56,348 bases of DNA from Deltaproteobacteria bacterium. Its GTDB lineage: Bacteria; Myxococcota_A; Polyangia; DRWM01; JAAZOP01. Shown piece by piece: positions 26,387 through 32,926 of this stretch (the stretch's first letter is position 1; every line of letters starts with the position of its first letter). The position numbers and the translations under genes are program-made. Where the stretch lies: contig JACRCZ010000095.1 of the NCBI GenBank assembly GCA_016218765.1, forward strand, positions 1 through 56,348. Reading direction: 5' to 3'. The notes under the pieces were generated by a model. That model saw nothing but the letters and a program-made list of their open reading frames with translations. It ran no database searches and was not told the origin of the DNA.

Positions 26387-27824
26387 CTTCGTCTCCTGCC
26401 GCGGGCGTTCCGGGCGCCTCCCCGCGTCCGGCGATCTGTTCGAGAGCCTGGGTGGCCAGTTGGCCCACCGTGCGGTCCGGCCAGCAGGCCGTCGGCTCCT
26501 CCGAGCCGGTCAACTCCGACAGCGCCTCCTTGTCGTCGGGCGTCCCGACCCGAGCCAGCACGGCGACGCCGAACGACATGATGAAGGAATCGTCGCCTGC
26601 AAGCAAGAGACCTGCAGCCGTGGCCGACCGGCGCGGACCCATTCCGGCCAGGGCGTCGACCAGCGCGTCGCACCGGCCCCGCAGGGACACGAGCCGCTCG
26701 CGCCCGGTCGCCAGCGCCGCGGCGAAGGCGGGGATCTGCCCGGCCATCTTCACGTGACGCAAAAAGGGTGCCGCCGCCGCGAACACGCCGTCCGGCGTCG
26801 CCAGTGCCGCCGCCGCCGCGGCCGCGGGATCGCCCTCGCGACAGAGCTGCGCCGCGACGGCCGCCCGCACCTCGGCCGGTCCCGACTCGTCCGTGACCAC
26901 GTCGAGCAGCCCGTGGGGCCGCAGCGGATAGCCCACCTCGAGCATCTTGGCCAGCGCCTCGAGCCGTGCCGCCACCGGCTCGGCCGGGGCCCGGATCACG
27001 TTCGCCAGCTTCTCGCGGAGTCCGGCCAGATCCGCCAGCGGCGCGTTGTCCGGCTCGGGGAGCGGTCGCCCCTGCTGCCCGGCCTTCAGCGCCGCGGCAT
27101 CGCCGCTCAGGCCGCGCAGCGCCGCCAGGATCCCGGACCGCGTCTCCGCCCGCTGCTCGGGCGTCGCCCAGGGAGCGCGCACGTAGGCGTCCGCGGCCTC
27201 CTGGCGCAGCCGCTTGCGGTCCGGATCGCTGCCGATCGACATCGCCAGCGCCGCGATAGCAGCCACGTCGGACCAGACCTTCGCCCGGGCCAGGGTCAGC
27301 CCCTGGGCCACGGCGGTGCGCAGACCCGGCTCGAGGCGGGCGAGGGGGATCGAGCCCTGGTCGGCGCGCCGGACCGGGTCCGCGGTGAACCAGCGGACGG
27401 CCACCGTCGTCGCGTCCCGCCGGACCGCAGGACTCATCCACTCGCCGATCATCAGCAGCGCGTCCTTGGCGAAGACCTGCGATTGCCGCAGGTGACCGTC
27501 GGGTACCGACGACGCCATCGCGAGCCAGGTGATATTGGGCACGGACTGCTCGACCAGCACGCGCGCCTGGCCCGCCGGCAGCTCGCGCAGCGCCTGGCGG
27601 AGCTGGTCGACGCGCCCCACCTCGACCAGGCCGCGGATGGCGCGGAGGCGCACGGAGGCCGGCGAGGCGGGATCGACGAGCCTGGCGCGGAGGATCTCGG
27701 CGGCGCCGTTCTTCGCGCGCGCCAGCTCGACCTCCTCCTCGGGGGAGTTGGCGGCGGAGGCCCGATCGCCGCACGCGGGAGCGGACGCCGCGAGCGCGGC
27801 GAGCAGGGCGAGGGGGACCGGCAA
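26376..27824 (-). CDS. HEAT-like repeat lipoprotein of unknown function
   Basis: About 482 residues if translated from TTG 27824, the only start that leaves an intact signal sequence (PVPLALLAALAASAPAC, lipid Cys near 18). The mature part is all-helical and Ala/Arg/Leu-rich, with repeats such as ASVRLRAIRGLVEVG and AEVRAAVAAQLCREGD that resemble HEAT/armadillo scaffolds. It begins 4 nt after the 3' end of the tRNA on the same strand and may be read on the tRNA transcript. It overlaps the FHA gene. No catalytic motif. The start codon is the weakest part of this call. Confidence 0.65.
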   Translation of the reverse strand: MPVPLALLAALAASAPACGDRASAANSPEEEVELARAKNGAAEILRARLVDPASPASVRLRAIRGLVEVGRVDQLRQALRELPAGQARVLVEQSVPNITWLAMASSVPDGHLRQSQVFAKDALLMIGEWMSPAVRRDATTVAVRWFTADPVRRADQGSIPLARLEPGLRTAVAQGLTLARAKVWSDVAAIAALAMSIGSDPDRKRLRQEAADAYVRAPWATPEQRAETRSGILAALRGLSGDAAALKAGQQGRPLPEPDNAPLADLAGLREKLANVIRAPAEPVAARLEALAKMLEVGYPLRPHGLLDVVTDESGPAEVRAAVAAQLCREGDPAAAAAAALATPDGVFAAAAPFLRHVKMAGQIPAFAAALATGRERLVSLRGRCDALVDALAGMGPRRSATAAGLLLAGDDSFIMSFGVAVLARVGTPDDKEALSELTGSEEPTACWPDRTVGQLATQALEQIAGRGEAPGTPAAGDEDGG

Positions 27825-27828
27825 GGGG

Positions 27829-27902
27829 TGGCGGTGAAGGGACTCGAACCCCTGACACAGCGGATATGAGCCGCTTGCTCTGACCACCTGAGCTACACCG
27901 CC
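27829..27902 (-). tRNA. tRNA with CAT anticodon, probably elongator tRNA-Met
   Basis: 74 nt. The acceptor stem GGCGGTG/CACCGCC is perfect with discriminator A; D-arm GCTC...GAGC; anticodon stem AGCGG/CCGCT with loop CTCATAT (anticodon at 27868-27866); T-arm with loop TTCGAGT. CCA is not encoded (CCC follows). The GGCGGTG acceptor and overall shape match elongator methionine tRNAs; an Ile2 (lysidine) identity is possible but less likely, and initiator features are absent. Confidence 0.9.
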
Positions 27903-27918
27903 CTCATCACGGACGCGC

Positions 27919-27947
27919 ACTCTACCAGCGGCCGCCGCGGGCGGCAA
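27919..27947 (-). promoter_or_regulatory. tRNA promoter
   Basis: Minus-strand TTGCCG (27947-27942), 17-nt spacer, TAGAGT (27924-27919), 16 nt before the tRNA 5' end. Confidence 0.6.
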
Positions 27948-28003
27948 GCCGTTCCTCGCTGTCCGGGGGCGTCGGGCGACGCGAACGAGACTCAGCGGGA
28001 GCG

Positions 28004-28300
28004 CTAGCGGGCGCGCGGGTTGAGCCGCTCGCGGAAGCCCTGGTGCGCCTTGAAAGCCACCGTCACGCGCGGAGCGATCTTGATCTTCTCCTGCGTCTTG
28101 GGATTGCGCCCGACGCGGCCGGCGCGCTTGCGGCGGACGAACGTGCCGAAGTTCGGGAAGGAGAACTTGCCCTCCTTGCGGATCGCGCGCTCGATCTCGG
28201 CGAAGACGGAGTCGATGAGCGCCCCCAGCGTCTTCTTGGAAACGGCGCCCTTGAACTCCTTCGCCGCGTGGATGTGCTCGATCAGCTCCGCCTTCGTCAT
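28004..28300 (-). CDS. HU/IHF family DNA-binding protein
   Basis: 98 residues from ATG 28300, with GGAGG upstream. The full HU fold is present: helical MTKAELIEHIHAAKEFKGAV start, GKFSFPNFGTFVRRKRAGR at the beta-hairpin base, and RNPKTQEKIKIAPRVTVAFKA along the DNA-gripping arm. HU-type dimers bend and compact DNA in the nucleoid. Length is normal, with a short basic C-terminal tail (RERLNPRAR). It has its own promoter with a perfect TTGACA. The gene upstream is the aminotransferase, separated by 143 nt. Confidence 0.94.
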   Translation of the reverse strand: MTKAELIEHIHAAKEFKGAVSKKTLGALIDSVFAEIERAIRKEGKFSFPNFGTFVRRKRAGRVGRNPKTQEKIKIAPRVTVAFKAHQGFRERLNPRAR

Positions 28301-28374
28301 CGTCCCGTGCCTCCTTCGCGCAACGAAGACCGGATCGTCCCTCGCCCAATCCAGCCCGCCCTCGGCAAGCAGCA

Positions 28375-28404
28375 AACGTAGCGAAGGCGCGCCCGCTCTG
28401 TCAA
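28375..28404 (-). promoter_or_regulatory. promoter of the HU-type gene
   Basis: Minus-strand TTGACA (28404-28399, perfect -35), 18-nt spacer, TACGTT (28380-28375), 75 nt before the start codon. Confidence 0.55.
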
Positions 28405-28443
28405 GCCCGGCGAACGACGGGCAGGGAATCGGACGGCAGTCGC

Positions 28444-29625
28444 TCAGGGGATCGGGTTCTTGGCGGCGTCGACCATCACGGGGAGGCCGCCATCGATGAT
28501 CTCGTCGGAGACGGCGTAGGAGATCCGGAAGTACCCCGGCGTGCCGAAGCCGGTGCCGGGAACGACGAGCACGCGGCGGCGGGCCAGCGCCTTGCAGAAC
28601 GCCACGTCGTCCCCGCCCGGGGCCTTGGGGAAGAAGTAGAACGCGCCCTCCGGCCGGATCAGCTCGTAGCCCGCCGACGCCAGCGTCTCGTGGATGCGGT
28701 CGCGGCGCCTGCGGTACGTGCCGAGGTCGACGACGACGTCCTGGAGCCCCGCGACGACGTGCTGCATCAGCGCCGGGGCGTTGACGAACCCCAGCGTCCG
28801 GATCGTGAAGGCCATCGCCGCGAACAGCCGCTCCGCGTCCGCCGCGCGCGGATGGATCGCCACGTAGCCGATCCGCTCGCCGGCCAGCGCGAGGTCCTTG
28901 GAGTGCGACATCACCAGGATCGTGTTCTCGTAGTGCAGGAGCGGGCTGGGACACCGCCGCCCGTCGTAGACGATCTTGCGGTACGGCTCGTCGGAGACCA
29001 CGTAGATCGCCGTCCGGAACTCCGCCGCCTTGGCCCGCAGCATCTCGCCCAGGCGGGCGAGCGTCGCGTCGGGGTAGACGACGCCGGTGGGGTTGTTGGG
29101 CGAGTTGACGATCACCACCTTCGTCCGCGCCGTGACGGCGTTGGCCACGGCATCGACCGCGATGTCGAAGTCGGGGCCGGTCGGGACCTTGACCACCGTC
29201 CCGCCGTGGTTGTCGACGTAGAACAGGTACTCGACGAAGTACGGCGTCAGGACGATCGCCTCGTCCCCGGGGTCGAGCAGCGCCTTGAGCACGACGTTCA
29301 GGCCGCCGCCGGCGCCCGTGACCATCACCACGTGCTCGCGCGTGAACGGCAGCGCGAACTCCCCCGCCAGCGCCTTCGCCACGGCCTCGCGCGTCGCCGG
29401 GAAGCCGACGTTGGGCATGTAGCGGTGCATGCCCGGCACCGGCGCGGCGACCAGGCGCCGCAGGCGGTCCAGGAACGCGGGGGGCGGCTCCAGGTCCGGG
29501 TTGCCGATCGAGAAGTCGTACACCGGGCCCTGGCCGGACGCGCGCAGGCGCTCCCCCTCCTCGAACATCTTCCGGATCCACGAGGCGCGCGTCATCGCGT
29601 CGGCGATCTTGGCGGCGATAGGCAT
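28444..29625 (-). CDS. PLP-dependent class I aminotransferase
   Basis: 393 residues. Fold type I aminotransferase: VTGAGGGLNVVLKALLDPGD (cofactor phosphate region), NSPNNPTGVVY, SDEPYRKIVYDG, and SHSKDLALAGERIGY, whose Lys forms the Schiff base with pyridoxal phosphate and whose Arg contacts phosphate. A C-terminal FRISYA supplies the substrate-carboxylate Arg. Similar in length to aspartate/aromatic aminotransferases; the amino donor is not predictable. ATG 29625 has GGAGGG and lies 9 nt after the response regulator stop, so it is the last gene of the dnaX operon. Confidence 0.88.
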   Translation of the reverse strand: MPIAAKIADAMTRASWIRKMFEEGERLRASGQGPVYDFSIGNPDLEPPPAFLDRLRRLVAAPVPGMHRYMPNVGFPATREAVAKALAGEFALPFTREHVVMVTGAGGGLNVVLKALLDPGDEAIVLTPYFVEYLFYVDNHGGTVVKVPTGPDFDIAVDAVANAVTARTKVVIVNSPNNPTGVVYPDATLARLGEMLRAKAAEFRTAIYVVSDEPYRKIVYDGRRCPSPLLHYENTILVMSHSKDLALAGERIGYVAIHPRAADAERLFAAMAFTIRTLGFVNAPALMQHVVAGLQDVVVDLGTYRRRRDRIHETLASAGYELIRPEGAFYFFPKAPGGDDVAFCKALARRRVLVVPGTGFGTPGYFRISYAVSDEIIDGGLPVMVDAAKNPIP

Positions 29626-29634
29626 CGAGCCCTC

Positions 29635-31068
29635 CTACTCCCCCTCGCCTCCCCCGGTCGTCTTCCTGCGGCGGATCAGCTTCATCGACAAGAGCCGGAA
29701 CAGGATCCGGCACACCTCGAAGGAATCGAGGCGCAGCGAGCGGACGATCTCGGAGACGGGCGCGCTGCCCGTGACGTGATCGAGCACCAACGTCTCCTCG
29801 GTCGCCAGCGCGCCCGGATCGAGGTCCGCGATGGCCGCCGCGTCCTGCTGGTACACCTCGTCGAAGCTCCGGATCTCCCGCTCGATCAGCCGCCACTCGT
29901 CGACCCGCCGGTACCCCTCCATCAGGAGCCCGCCGACGGGGATCGCCAGCGCCGCCGTGCTCGCCTCGGCCGGCTGCACCTTGGGCCGGAACCGGTACAC
30001 CCCCTGGGTCCAGCGCAGCACCTCGTAGAAGATGTCGCTGGCCTGCCGCTGCAATGCCTGGTGCAGGTCGTCGCGCCCGATGAGGCCGAGGCGGATCAGC
30101 CGCTCGCCGAGCGGCGCGCCGGAACCGTCGGGCTGCTCGGCCAACCGGTCGATCTCCTGGGGCGAGGCGAGGTCCTGCTGCACGATGTACTTGCCGAGGC
30201 GGAAGTTGCCGTCGCCGCCGTCGAGGCGCGAGAGGTCGATCCTGCCCTTGGAGAGGAAGACGCGCGCCGTCAGTCCGGGGCCCTCGATCTCCATCACCCC
30301 GGTCAGGTTCTGCAACGCCACCATCTGGAACACCTCGCCGATGGGCAAGGCCTCGATCGCTCCCGAGAACGACGGCAGCCCGGCGTGCGGGTCGATCCCC
30401 GCCAGCGCCGGGACCAGCTCCCGCAACGTCGACTCGCCGATCCCCTCCAGCAAGGCCAGCCGCGCCTCCTCCTGCTCGCCCCCGCCCAGCGACAGGCGGC
30501 GCACCAGCGGCGGCAGGCAGCGGGCCAGGAGCAGCCCGCGCGTCCGCTCCAGCGCCTCGTCCAGCGCCTGCCGCTGCCGCTCTTCGGGGGCAGCGGGCGC
30601 CTGCGACGGCGTCGCCGGCGGCGGCTCCTCGACCACGAACTCCCGCTCCGCCCGCCCGCTCGGCTTGGTCATGGAATGCTCGAGCACCGCGCGCAGCGCT
30701 GCCGGCTGGAACGGCTTGGACAACGCGTCGTCGGCCAGTCCGTGACGCACGAACTGGTCGCCGATGCGGTCCGCCTTCACGCTCATCAGCACCACCGGCA
30801 CCGACTTCAGCTCTTCCTGCTTCCGCACCTGCTGGCAGAACTGGTACCCGTTCATCCGCGGCATCACGAAATCGACCAGGATCACGTCGGGGCGCACCCG
30901 GCGCGCCTCGTCCAGCCCCGCGACGCCGTCGCCCGCCGTGTGGACCCGGTAGTTGGCCGCCTCCAGGATCTCCCGCACGCGCGTCCGGATCGTCGTGCAG
31001 TCGTCGACGACCAGGACCGTGCCCCGATGTTCCGGCCCGCCCGGGGCCGCTTCCTGCGCGCCGCTCAT
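29635..31068 (-). CDS. response regulator with C-terminal DUF4388/PATAN-like region
   Basis: 477 residues; ATG 31068 lies 7 nt after the upstream lipoprotein stop. The receiver domain (about 17-130) has acidic Asp22/Asp23, phospho-acceptor Asp66 (VDFVMPRMNG), Ser96 and Lys118 (SKPF), so it should be phosphorylated by a histidine kinase, none of which is nearby. After a variable linker (130-230), FSGAIEALPIGEVFQMVALQ and TGVMEIEG...VFLSKGRI match the DUF4388 (PATAN) pattern found in myxobacterial signalling proteins. A further helical region follows to the basic end RRRKTTGG. No DNA-binding domain; output is probably protein-protein. Confidence 0.88.
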   Translation of the reverse strand: MSGAQEAAPGGPEHRGTVLVVDDCTTIRTRVREILEAANYRVHTAGDGVAGLDEARRVRPDVILVDFVMPRMNGYQFCQQVRKQEELKSVPVVLMSVKADRIGDQFVRHGLADDALSKPFQPAALRAVLEHSMTKPSGRAEREFVVEEPPPATPSQAPAAPEERQRQALDEALERTRGLLLARCLPPLVRRLSLGGGEQEEARLALLEGIGESTLRELVPALAGIDPHAGLPSFSGAIEALPIGEVFQMVALQNLTGVMEIEGPGLTARVFLSKGRIDLSRLDGGDGNFRLGKYIVQQDLASPQEIDRLAEQPDGSGAPLGERLIRLGLIGRDDLHQALQRQASDIFYEVLRWTQGVYRFRPKVQPAEASTAALAIPVGGLLMEGYRRVDEWRLIEREIRSFDEVYQQDAAAIADLDPGALATEETLVLDHVTGSAPVSEIVRSLRLDSFEVCRILFRLLSMKLIRRRKTTGGGEGE

Positions 31069-31075
31069 CCCGCTC

Positions 31076-31972
31076 CTACTCCGCCGTGCCCCACTCGACC
31101 GGCTCCATCGCCGTGCCGCAGCCGACCTCCTCGGAAGGGATTCCCTCCGGCGGAGGATAGGTCCACGCGTCGTCGGGCAACCCGACGTCCGTCTCGAGCG
31201 ACGTGTACCACACCTCGACCGGGCCCTCCGCGTCCCGGGCCGTGAAACGCACGTGCCCGGGGAGCCGCAGTCCCCCCACCTCGCGGCGATCCTCGAACAC
31301 GGCCTCCCACACCGTGCCCCCGTTGTCAACCAGGCGCACCGCGAGCGTGTCGAGCTCGTCCCCCAGCGGCGCGATCCGCGCCTCCAGAAACGACCCGTCC
31401 TCCACCTCCTGCCGGTAGACGTACCACCCTCCGTCGCCGTCCCACGTCACCGTCGACGGCGCGCCCGGCACGAGCGGCGGCAGCCCGACGAGGACGCGGA
31501 AGACGGCCGCGCCGTCCAGCGGCAGACGGATCAGCCGGGCGATGTTGCACGGCGAAGCCGCCCCGAAGTAGTAGCGGTTCGCCCCCACGTCGTGCAACGC
31601 GAATTCCGTGCCGTCCGAGACCAGCACCGCCAGGGGCGTGTCGACGGGCGACATCGCGTCGAACCGGATGCGGTCCGGCCCGCGGAGGAAGACGTAGATC
31701 AGGCCCTTGACGGGTCCCCGTTCCGTCACCTGCTCCGCCTTGGCCTCCGCTCGCAGGTCCCCCACGGCATCCGCCACCCGCCCCAGCCGGGCCTCCATCG
31801 TCGCCCCGTCCTCGATCGCGTTCTGCGGCGGCGGGATGGGACAGCCGAGAAGGAGAAGTGCGGGGAGTGCGGGGAGTGCGGGGAGTGCGTGGAGAGCGAA
31901 ACGTCCGCTCCTTCCGCTCTTGCCGCACCTGCCGAACTTCCCGCACTTGCCGAATTTCCCGCACTCCTTCAC
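31076..31972 (-). CDS. LolB/DUF4292-like outer-membrane lipoprotein with repeat-encoded signal peptide
   Basis: 298 residues from GTG 31972, whose last two bases form the recR stop (GTGA overlap). The N-terminus is unusual: two inverted arrays of a 9-bp repeat encode CGKFGKCGKFGRCGK and HALPALPALPAL, the latter forming the hydrophobic core before lipobox LLLLGC (Cys44). The mature protein is beta-rich: GLIYVFLRGPDRIRFD, VSDGTEFALHD, RYYFG, LEARIAPL, LPGHVRFTARD. This recalls the LolA/LolB-type fold and DUF4292 lipoproteins. A role in lipoprotein handling is inference from fold impression. Co-transcribed with recR and the response regulator. Confidence 0.72.
   Translation of the reverse strand: MKECGKFGKCGKFGRCGKSGRSGRFALHALPALPALPALLLLGCPIPPPQNAIEDGATMEARLGRVADAVGDLRAEAKAEQVTERGPVKGLIYVFLRGPDRIRFDAMSPVDTPLAVLVSDGTEFALHDVGANRYYFGAASPCNIARLIRLPLDGAAVFRVLVGLPPLVPGAPSTVTWDGDGGWYVYRQEVEDGSFLEARIAPLGDELDTLAVRLVDNGGTVWEAVFEDRREVGGLRLPGHVRFTARDAEGPVEVWYTSLETDVGLPDDAWTYPPPEGIPSEEVGCGTAMEPVEWGTAE
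31855..31890. repeat. four 9-bp units GGAGTGCGG inside the lipoprotein gene
   Basis: Units GAAGTGCGG, GGAGTGCGG, GGAGTGCGG, GGAGTGCGT. On the minus strand they encode the HALPALPALPAL part of the signal peptide. Same family as 1053-1088, opposite orientation. Confidence 0.85.
31923..31967. repeat. five 9-bp units CCGCACTTG-type inside the lipoprotein gene
   Basis: Units CCGCACCTG, CCGAACTTC, CCGCACTTG, CCGAATTTC, CCGCACTCC, inverted relative to the array at 31855-31890. They encode the Cys/Gly/Lys start of the lipoprotein, and the two arrays could pair as an mRNA hairpin. Confidence 0.85.
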
Positions 31973-32577
31973 TTGTCCACCTCGTGCCTTCGCGAAAGCG
32001 CGTGGGCCATGCTCACCCGGTCGACGAAGCCCAGATCGGCTCCGTGCGGCACCCCGGTCGCGATGCGCGTCAGCCTCTCCACCCCGGCGGCCCGCAGCCG
32101 CTCCGCCAGGTAGTGCCCCGTCGCCTCGCCCTCGGGCGACGGCGGCAGGGCCAGGATCACTTCCCGCACCTTCCCGTCCGCGGCCCGCTCCACCAGCCGG
32201 TCGGCCTCGATCTCCTCGGGTCCCGAATCATCCAGCGGCGAGAGCAGACCGTGCAGCACGAAGTAGCGCCCGTCGAACGCCCCCGACGCCTCGACCGCGG
32301 ACTGGTCGGGCACGTGGGCGACGACGCAGAGCACGTCGTCGCGTCGTCGCGGGTCGCTGCAGGTCGGGCAGGGATCGCGCTCCGTGAGGCCGCGGCAGCG
32401 CGAGCACCGCCGGACCCGGTCGCGCAGCTCCGCGATCGACGCGCCGAGCGCGCGCAGGTAGTCGTCCGGGGAGTCGAGGAGCTGCAGCGCCAGGCGCTGG
32501 GCGGTCTTCTGCCCGACGCCGCGCAGGCGCCCGAGCAGCCGGGCCAGCTCGTCCAGGGCCGGAGGCAGCATCGCCAC
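31969..32577 (-). CDS. recR: recombination mediator protein RecR
   Basis: 202 residues. Works with RecF/RecO to load RecA at gaps during recombinational repair. The N-terminal helix-hairpin-helix (LLGRLRGVGQKTAQRLALQL), C4 zinc finger (Cys58, 61, 70, 73) and Toprim domain (VVAHVPDQSAVEASGAF, then GRYFVLHGLLSPLD) are complete. PSPEGEATGHYLAERL is the usual late Toprim segment. ATG 32577 lies 13 nt after the ybaB stop. The dnaX-ybaB-recR order is widely conserved in bacteria, which supports the calls. Confidence 0.96.
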   Translation of the reverse strand: MAMLPPALDELARLLGRLRGVGQKTAQRLALQLLDSPDDYLRALGASIAELRDRVRRCSRCRGLTERDPCPTCSDPRRRDDVLCVVAHVPDQSAVEASGAFDGRYFVLHGLLSPLDDSGPEEIEADRLVERAADGKVREVILALPPSPEGEATGHYLAERLRAAGVERLTRIATGVPHGADLGFVDRVSMAHALSRRHEVDK

Positions 32578-32590
32578 GCGGCAGCTCCCG

Positions 32591-32926
32591 TCAGGTCAGG
32601 CCGGGGATCTTGAGCCCGCCCGTGACCTTGTTCGTCTCCTCGTCGATCATCTCATCGACCTTCCGCAGCGCCGCGTTGACCGCCGAGACCACCAGGTCCT
32701 GCAGCATGACGGCGTCGTCCGGCTTGATCACCTCGGGGTCGATGTGCACCGAGACGACCTCCTTGGCCCCGGAGACGACGGCCTTGACCTTCCCGCCGCC
32801 GACCACGGCCTCCTGCTGGCGCGTCTTCATCTCCTCCTGCATTTCCTCCAGCCGGCGCTGGATGCGCATCGCCTGGCGCTGGAACTCGGCGAAGCCGCCC
32901 CGGAACGTCTGCCCGCCCTTGGTCAT
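32591..32926 (-). CDS. ybaB: YbaB/EbfC family nucleoid-associated protein
   Basis: 111 residues. Dimeric DNA-binding protein of the nucleoid, usually encoded between dnaX and recR as here. Helical start with QRQAMRIQRRLEEMQEEM, then the central beta region VVGGGKVKAVVSGAKEVVSVHIDPEV, then VSAVNAALRKVDEMIDEETNKVTGG. Family length is about 100-110. ATG 32926 overlaps the dnaX stop by 4 nt (ATGA), indicating translational coupling. Confidence 0.94.
   Translation of the reverse strand: MTKGGQTFRGGFAEFQRQAMRIQRRLEEMQEEMKTRQQEAVVGGGKVKAVVSGAKEVVSVHIDPEVIKPDDAVMLQDLVVSAVNAALRKVDEMIDEETNKVTGGLKIPGLT

Noticed and set aside
26376..28349. Reading the HU-type gene, tRNA and HEAT-like gene as one fused 657-residue protein
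   Set aside because: The frame passes through a perfect tRNA; HU and lipoprotein signals show separate genes.
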